This document shows positions 59,200-64,000 of a DNA stretch of 64,000 bases, in pieces. A program made the position numbers and the translations under genes. Numbering within the stretch: position 1 is the stretch's first letter; every line of letters starts with the position of its first letter. The notes beneath the pieces are model-generated. The model saw nothing but the letters and a program-made list of their open reading frames with translations, was not told the origin of the DNA and made no database searches. Origin of the DNA: Thermoflexaceae bacterium (lineage in GTDB: Bacteria > Chloroflexota > Dehalococcoidia > Tepidiformales > Tepidiformaceae); the NCBI GenBank assembly GCA_015075555.1, contig JABTUD010000002.1, forward strand, positions 372,001 through 436,000, written 5' to 3'.

Positions 59200-59721
59200 T
59201 CAGACTTCCTTGATGGCAATGTCGATGTTGAAATCGCCGAAGCTGGTGACGAGTGGCACCACAAGCCGGGTCAGGTTCAGCGTCGCGATGGTGCTGCCGT
59301 GGCCAATGAGGAGCACGGGAGGGGACATGTCGTTGGGAAAGCCGCTCTGTTCGAGGGCAATGCCGGCCTGGCCGGTGATCATGTTGGCGAGCTCGCCAAT
59401 GGCGCTCTGGGCCAGCGGGTCGAGCTCCGGCACCGGTTCGCCGATCATCTTCGAGGCCAGGCCAAGGGCGACCTTGAAGGGCATGGAGTAGATGACGAGC
59501 CCGGCCACCCCGCCCGTGATCGCGATCAGGGCGCTTACGTCGCTCGATGTCTGGGGAGAACGGACGCGGTGGAGCTGCCCCCGGGAGACGACCTCGGAAC
59601 AGGCCCTGGCGAGCACGCGCGCCGAGGCGTCCATGAAAGGTGCGATGAGCTCGACGCGAGCTTTTTCCGGGGCCTCCGAGGCGGCCCTTGCAGCCTCGGC
59701 GACGGTCACTTTGGCGATCAT
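59200..59721 (-). CDS. cheX: CheX-like chemotaxis phosphatase
   Basis: CheX/CheC proteins dephosphorylate CheY-P. This 173-residue protein has the CheX layout: PFMDASARVLARAC at 27-40, then SALIAITGGVAGLVIYSM as the beta core, and the helix with DPLAQSAIGELANMITGQAG, containing the E-x-x-N catalytic pair (E-LAN). The C-terminal strand region LVVPLVTSFGDFNIDIAI matches. The first 25 residues are extra and the true start may be later; GGGGAG precedes the ATG at 59721. It lies with the fliM and che genes. Confidence 0.78.
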   Translation of the reverse strand: MIAKVTVAEAARAASEAPEKARVELIAPFMDASARVLARACSEVVSRGQLHRVRSPQTSSDVSALIAITGGVAGLVIYSMPFKVALGLASKMIGEPVPELDPLAQSAIGELANMITGQAGIALEQSGFPNDMSPPVLLIGHGSTIATLNLTRLVVPLVTSFGDFNIDIAIKEV

Positions 59722-59820
59722 TGTGGTCAGCTCCCCAAAACGCCCTGGGTCCGGTAGACCGCTCCAAGGCAGACTCCCGGAATCGGCCCGGCTCCAGGAG
59801 CGCGGGCGATCCGCGGCCGG

Positions 59821-60171
59821 TTATCCCACCGCGAGAGACCTGGCGAGGTCCATCGCGTAGGCGCCGTAGTCATCGAGGTCGCTCGCGGTGATGGTGACGG
59901 TGGCGGGCATGACACCCGAAGCGTCCAACCGTTGCGCGATCTCCCAGCGCGCCCAGGTCTTGAGCAACGAGGCGCGGTCCATCCGCTGCACTCGAGCGCG
60001 CTGCATCTGGGCGGTGAGCTTGCGGCACGCGTCTTGCGAGATGAGTACGGTGGTGCTGAACATGCCGGTACGGCCCCCATCGACTTTGAAAACGAGCCGA
60101 TGGAACCCGGTTCCGCCTTCCTTGATTTCGGCAGCCATGAGGACAGCGCGGACCGGCACGACGTTGCTCAT
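59821..60171 (-). CDS. Unknown protein coupled to FliM
   Basis: This 116-residue protein starts at an ATG overlapping the fliM stop (ATGA), so it is translated with fliM. It has no membrane segment or signal peptide. The first half (VRAVLMAAEIKEGGTGFHRLVFKVDGG then GMFSTTVLISQDACRKL) looks beta-rich, the second half contains a helix with KTWARWEIAQRL. I do not recognise a family. The coupling suggests a motor or switch-related role. An upstream GTG at 60201 lies inside fliM. Confidence 0.58.
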   Translation of the reverse strand: MSNVVPVRAVLMAAEIKEGGTGFHRLVFKVDGGRTGMFSTTVLISQDACRKLTAQMQRARVQRMDRASLLKTWARWEIAQRLDASGVMPATVTITASDLDDYGAYAMDLARSLAVG

Positions 60172-61217
60172 GTGGCTGTTCCCTCGAAAGGTCTCACCCA
60201 ACCATCATCGTCAACCTCGCCAGTCACCTGAAGCGCCATCCGCTTACCTTTTGTCCCCGGTGCACCGGCGAAGCGTTCGCAGTTGCCAATCATGATGCGG
60301 AGGGCGTCCCCCGCTTCCTGGTCGAGCACGATCACATCCCCGGGCTGGAGGTTCGCGAGGTCGGTCGCCGGCACTCGCGCGCTCCCCAGGAAAGCCTTGA
60401 TGCCCACCGACATGGGCTTCAGGTGGCTTTCCTGCACCCGCGTGTCCCTGTCGGCGCCGCGTGTCGGCCGGTTGTCGAAGATGCTCTGGCCGCTGAGGCG
60501 GGGAAGGACCTGTTCGAGGATCGTGAGGGGGAAGCAGAGCGAGATGCCGCCCGTCTGTTCGGCGAAGCGCACTTCGTACCAGGCCGTGATCACGAACTCG
60601 GATGGAGGCACCACGTGGAGCACCTGCGCTCCCAGGGCCAGCTCCGTGACATCCGGTGTCAGCTCCGTCACGCGCTGCCACGGGTCGATGAGCGACCGGG
60701 CGATGTCCATGCCGATGTGGCGCACAAGGGCGAGCTCGATATCGGTCAGCTCGCGATTGAGGGCTTTGGCGTTGCGCTTGCCGCGCCCTCCGAGCAGGCG
60801 GTCGATGATGCCGAAAGCGACATCGACCCCAAAAGCGGCGACAGCGTACCCCTGGAGCGGGGACATGTCGATGGTCACCACGATCGAGGCGGTGCCGACC
60901 TGGGCGACGTACTCCTCGTAGATCCCGCGCTCCAGGGCGCTCAGGCGCGCCTCGACCGGGGCCCGCAACCGGCCCGAGAAAGAGGCAGCGAGCGCGCCCG
61001 CCACACCCTGCTGGATGATCTGGAGCCCGCGTATCTGTTCCTTGGAGAGCTTTTCCGGGTGGCGGAAGTCGTAGGGCTTTATCTTGCGGCCGGGGGCCAG
61101 GTCACGCCTGGGGCCGTCGGCCGTGGTGGCGTGATGCTCCGGTTCGGCCGCGCTGAGCTCGGCGTTGAGAAGAGCATCGATTTCGCGCTGACTGAGGACA
61201 GCCTTGTCCGCGGCCAC
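60168..61217 (-). CDS. fliM: Flagellar motor switch protein FliM
   Basis: FliM forms the C-ring of the flagellar motor and binds CheY-P. The 349-residue protein has the N-terminal CheY-binding peptide LSQREIDALLN at 8-18, a disordered linker, the GRKIKPYDFRHPEKLSKEQIRGL block, the CheC-like middle domain and the C-terminal SpoA domain (VPATDLANLQPGDVIVLDQEAG). The GTG at 61217 has GGAGG 6 nt upstream and is preferred over the GTG at 61238. Its stop is coupled to the unknown gene downstream. It is divergent from cheW. Confidence 0.93.
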   Translation of the reverse strand: MAADKAVLSQREIDALLNAELSAAEPEHHATTADGPRRDLAPGRKIKPYDFRHPEKLSKEQIRGLQIIQQGVAGALAASFSGRLRAPVEARLSALERGIYEEYVAQVGTASIVVTIDMSPLQGYAVAAFGVDVAFGIIDRLLGGRGKRNAKALNRELTDIELALVRHIGMDIARSLIDPWQRVTELTPDVTELALGAQVLHVVPPSEFVITAWYEVRFAEQTGGISLCFPLTILEQVLPRLSGQSIFDNRPTRGADRDTRVQESHLKPMSVGIKAFLGSARVPATDLANLQPGDVIVLDQEAGDALRIMIGNCERFAGAPGTKGKRMALQVTGEVDDDGWVRPFEGTAT

Positions 61218-61459
61218 ATTCGACCTCCAGTGCTGCACCCACTCTTACATCACGATCATCGGCGCGGTATGGGAGCCTTCCCTAGGTCTGTTTTCGCCCG
61301 GTCCCTACATTGCTACCCATTCGACGCCTGCATAGGGGGTCCGCCGAGGCTCATCTCGGGGAGCACCCGATAACAGCAGCATCCGCACGGAACTTAGGCT
61401 AGGCAAACACCCGGTGGCGCCCCGCGCCCCGGGATAGAGACTGGAGAGGAGGGCCTGCC

Positions 61460-61981
61460 ATGGCCACCAAGACTGCCGAACCCGGTTCGGACACCGAGAC
61501 CCATTCCAGCAACGAGGAGCACGTGGTCATCTTCCGGCTGGGCAAGGAGTACTACGCCCTCGATATCCAGGCGGTGCAGGAGATCGTGCGCATGCAGGCG
61601 ATCACTGCCATCCCGGGCACGGATTCCTGGGTGGAAGGCATCACCAACCTTCGTGGACGCGTGGTGCCCGTCATCGACCTCCGAAAGCGCTGCAATGTCG
61701 ACCTCTCCGAATACACGCCCGAGACGCGCATCGTGGTCGTGAGCAGCGCGACGGGCATGGTCGGGCTGATCGTCGATGCCGTCACGGAGGTGATGCGAAT
61801 CCCTTCGGACCAGGTGGAAGTGCCGGGCTCCGTGGTGAACGTCTCCGAGAACACCTACCTGCGGGCGATCGCCAAGCTCGACGACAGGCTCGTTTCGCTC
61901 ATGGACCTGGGCGGCGTGCTCCCGTCCGAAAGCGCCCTTACCGGCCTTGGCGATGAGCAGGCGGAAGTGGCCGCTGCCTAG
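61460..61981 (+). CDS. cheW: Chemotaxis adaptor CheW
   Basis: CheW links receptors to CheA. This 173-residue protein has the SH3-like repeat pattern of the family: VIFRLGKEYYALDIQAVQEIVRMQAI, WVEGITNLRGRVVPVIDLRKR, and GLIVDAVTEVMRIPSDQVE. The first 20 residues are a polar extension. GGAGAGGAGGG lies before the ATG. The 242 nt upstream, shared with divergent fliM, hold no gene; I see no convincing flagellar sigma promoter there. cheA follows 58 nt downstream. Confidence 0.93.
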   Translation: MATKTAEPGSDTETHSSNEEHVVIFRLGKEYYALDIQAVQEIVRMQAITAIPGTDSWVEGITNLRGRVVPVIDLRKRCNVDLSEYTPETRIVVVSSATGMVGLIVDAVTEVMRIPSDQVEVPGSVVNVSENTYLRAIAKLDDRLVSLMDLGGVLPSESALTGLGDEQAEVAAA

Positions 61982-62039
61982 AACCGCGCGGCCGCCATGG
62001 GCGGCAGACCACTGCATTCCCTAATCCACGAGGGGGTCC

Positions 62040-64000
62040 ATGGCAATGGCCAAAGGACAGCCACTGCACTTCGAACTGGATGCTGACGACCTGAAGCTCT
62101 TCAGCGAGGAAGCCGCCGAGCAGCTTGAGCTGCTCGATAGCGCGCTGGTGCAGCTCGAAGGCGAACCCGAACCCGACCTGCTCCAGCAGATCTTCCGCGC
62201 CGCTCACACCCTGAAGGGGTCTTCCGCGACCATCGGCCACAAGCGCATGGCGAGCCTGACCCATTCCATGGAGACCGTGCTCGACCAGGTGAGGCAGGGC
62301 AAGAAGAGCCCGACATCGGAGATGGTCGATGCCCTGCTTGCGGGCCTCGATGCGCTTCGCGTATTGACCGATGAGGTGCGCACCCGGGTGGAATCGGGCG
62401 TCGATATCGCGCCGCTGATCGCTGACCTCGACGCTGTGCTCAGCGTCTCCGATGCGCCCGCGGCGGCCGCTCTGGCGCCCGCGGCGGGGGAGCTCCTGCT
62501 ACCCGGCGAGATCGCGGCCGCGCTCGCCGTTGCCATTGAACAGGGCAAGAGCCCGTTCCTGGTCGAGGTTGCCATTGCCGCTGCCTGCCAGCTGCCCTCG
62601 ATCCGCTGCTACCAGCTTCTGCAGGAGCTCGACGCCCTCGCCGAGGTCGGCTTTACGCGCCCCGACCGGGCAACGATCGAGTCGGGCGGCGCGGAATTCG
62701 AGCTGATCGCGGTTGTGGCCTCGACAGAGAACGACGAGCAGCTCACCGCCGCCATTTCGAGCATCTCGGATGTGGAGACCGCCCGGATCCGGCACCTGCA
62801 GGGCGAGCTCCCGGGTCCCATCGCTCTTTCATCACCTGCAGCGGCGGCGGCGCCGGCGGCCAGCAAGGGCCCACGGCTCGCGCTCGTCGAAGATGAGTCC
62901 CCCTCTTCGCCGGCGGCGGCAGCGGCGGCGGCAGCGCCAGCGCGCAAGACGACCCAGTCGGTACGTATCGATGTTGAGCGGCTGGACGGCCTCATGAACC
63001 TGGTGGGTGAGCTGGTCATCGACCGGACCCGGCTCCAGCAGATCCGCGAGCAGCTTTCGAGCGTCCTTAAGGACGCGAACCTCAACGAACTCACCGAGAA
63101 CTTCGAGGAGACCACCTCCCACCTCGCCCGCGTGACGGATGAGCTCCAGGACCAGATCATGCGCAGCCGCATGCTGCCGGTGCGGTCGGTGCTCACGCGC
63201 CTGCCGCGGCTCGTGCGCGACGTGGCGGCAAAGTGCGGCAAGAAAGTCGAGCTCATCACCGCCGGCGAGGAGACCGAGCTCGACCGCTCGGTCATCGAGG
63301 AGATCTCCGACCCCCTCGTGCACATCCTGCGCAACGCCGTCGACCACGGCATCGAGTCGCCGGAAGAGCGGCGCGCGGCCGGCAAGCCCGAGACCGGGAT
63401 CGTCTCCGTGACGGCCTGGAACCAGGAGACCTACATCTACCTTTCCGTCAAGGACGACGGCAAGGGAATCGATACGAAAGCACTGCGGCGCAAGGCGGTG
63501 GAGCGCGGACTCGTCAGTGCCGAGGCCGCGGAAGCAGCCAGCGACGAGGCGGCGTTGCAGTACATCTTCATCCCGGGCCTTTCCACCGCGAAGGCGATCT
63601 CCGACGTTTCGGGGCGCGGCGTGGGCATGGATATCGTGCGCACCAACATCGAGCGGCTCAACGGCCAGGTGCGCATCAAGAGCACCTACGGCCAGGGCAG
63701 CGAGGTCACCATCCAGCTCCCGCTGACGCTGGCGACCACCAAGGCCCTGATGGTCACCGCCAACGACACCGTCTATGCGCTGCCGCTGGTGTCCGTGACC
63801 GAGGCGCTCACCGAAAGCGAAGCCGATATGCACCTGGTGGGCGGCCGGCGCACGCTGCGCCTCCGCGAAAAGCTTCTGCCCGTAATCGACCTGGCAAACG
63901 CCCTCGGCGACAGGCGTCCGCGGCAGCTGAACAGGGAAAGGTTCGTGGTCGCCGCTCGCCACAGTGACCGGCAGGTCGCCTTCCTGGTAGACCGTTTGCT
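62040..64000 (+). CDS. cheA: Chemotaxis histidine kinase CheA, 3' end cut
   Basis: The gene runs off the window end after about 653 residues. It has an N-terminal HPt domain with phospho-accepting H56 in AAHTLKGSSAT, an Ala/Pro-rich linker and a P2-like region, the dimerisation domain from about 310 (RIDVERLDGLMNLVGELVIDRTRL), the kinase core with HILRNAVDHGIE and DDGKGID, SGRGVGMDIVRTNIERLNG, and the start of the CheW-like regulatory domain. CheA autophosphorylates and feeds CheY. The start ATG at 62040 has a GGGGG site; a second ATG two codons later is possible. Confidence 0.95.
   Translation, partial: MAMAKGQPLHFELDADDLKLFSEEAAEQLELLDSALVQLEGEPEPDLLQQIFRAAHTLKGSSATIGHKRMASLTHSMETVLDQVRQGKKSPTSEMVDALLAGLDALRVLTDEVRTRVESGVDIAPLIADLDAVLSVSDAPAAAALAPAAGELLLPGEIAAALAVAIEQGKSPFLVEVAIAAACQLPSIRCYQLLQELDALAEVGFTRPDRATIESGGAEFELIAVVASTENDEQLTAAISSISDVETARIRHLQGELPGPIALSSPAAAAAPAASKGPRLALVEDESPSSPAAAAAAAAPARKTTQSVRIDVERLDGLMNLVGELVIDRTRLQQIREQLSSVLKDANLNELTENFEETTSHLARVTDELQDQIMRSRMLPVRSVLTRLPRLVRDVAAKCGKKVELITAGEETELDRSVIEEISDPLVHILRNAVDHGIESPEERRAAGKPETGIVSVTAWNQETYIYLSVKDDGKGIDTKALRRKAVERGLVSAEAAEAASDEAALQYIFIPGLSTAKAISDVSGRGVGMDIVRTNIERLNGQVRIKSTYGQGSEVTIQLPLTLATTKALMVTANDTVYALPLVSVTEALTESEADMHLVGGRRTLRLREKLLPVIDLANALGDRRPRQLNRERFVVAARHSDRQVAFLVDRL

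Noticed and set aside
57769-59757. Open frame of 662 codons on the plus strand through miaB and the tRNA-Ser gene
   Set aside because: It crosses a tRNA gene and is the antisense of a clear miaB; the product has no family pattern.
61366-61373. CCCGATAA resembling a flagellar sigma-28 -10 (GCCGATAA) before cheW
   Set aside because: No TAAA-like -35 lies about 15 nt upstream, so a chance match is likely.
1-64000. CRISPR arrays, insertion sequences, prophage or integrase genes
   Set aside because: No regularly spaced repeats, transposase motifs or attachment-site duplications were seen by eye.

Overview
The window is a GC-rich (roughly two-thirds G+C), gene-dense bacterial chromosome segment with many GTG and TTG starts, many 1-10 nt gene overlaps and short intergenic gaps. 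No phage, insertion sequence or CRISPR array was seen. The gene set suggests a motile, respiratory bacterium: nitrous-oxide reductase accessory genes, NorQ/NorD-type genes, an NAD-linked formate dehydrogenase, FliM and CheW/CheA/CheX. The B. subtilis-like order 3D/G5 protein - RsmA - IspE, a large SRP RNA with an Alu domain, and no outer-membrane or LPS genes in view fit Chloroflexota (Dehalococcoidia-like). That placement is an inference and no marker tree was run.

Layout. 1-3.8 kb: the end of a nos cluster (membrane protein, NosD, NosF, NosY). 3.8-9.5 kb: housekeeping genes (nucleoside phosphorylase, DapB, a TetR regulator, fumarase, Maf, RNA uracil methyltransferase). 9.6-16.7 kb: mixed genes, including a thioredoxin/NHL lipoprotein, endonuclease IV, two small ferredoxin-like-fold proteins, an AI-2E-family membrane protein and a putative HExxH metalloprotease with an N-terminus resembling cargo of extracellular contractile injection systems. 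16.8-20.7 kb: a type II fatty acid operon, FabD - two KAS II-like synthases - ACP. 20.7-25.5 kb, minus strand: PHP protein, small membrane protein, IspE, RsmA, a YabE-like protein and the large SRP RNA. 25.5-27.5 kb: a biotin carboxylase/BCCP pair. 27.6-31.7 kb: MutS2, RarA and a small thioredoxin-like protein.

31.7-38.5 kb, minus strand: a histidine phosphatase, a frameshifted toxin-like gene with a DUF2283 partner, then an operon CoaE - NorQ-type ATPase - phosphoesterase - very long NorD-like VWA protein. 38.6-46.7 kb: three CaiB/BaiF CoA-transferases, a Crp/Fnr regulator with a C-terminal cysteine cluster and its own CRP-like operator, a flavin reductase, a hemerythrin-like protein, an MFS transporter and an SDR. 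46.7-51.4 kb: the formate dehydrogenase operon (NuoE/F-like, Fe-S and molybdopterin subunits). 51.7-53.3 kb: a small CxxC protein, a leaderless Fur-family regulator and PurU. 53.3-57.5 kb: an oligopeptide ABC transporter behind a long leader. 57.5-59.1 kb: tRNA-Ala, MiaB and tRNA-Ser. 59.2-64 kb: CheX-like, an unknown protein coupled to FliM, FliM, CheW and the first two-thirds or more of CheA, cut by the window end.

The nos genes, the NorQ/NorD pair, the hemerythrin-like protein, the Crp/Fnr regulator and the formate dehydrogenase together suggest anaerobic or microaerobic nitrogen-oxide respiration fed by formate. The stable-RNA genes and fur share a promoter form close to TTGACN-N17/18-TACGAT, and several coding genes have a -10-like hexamer 6-9 nt upstream of the start codon, as expected for leaderless mRNAs.
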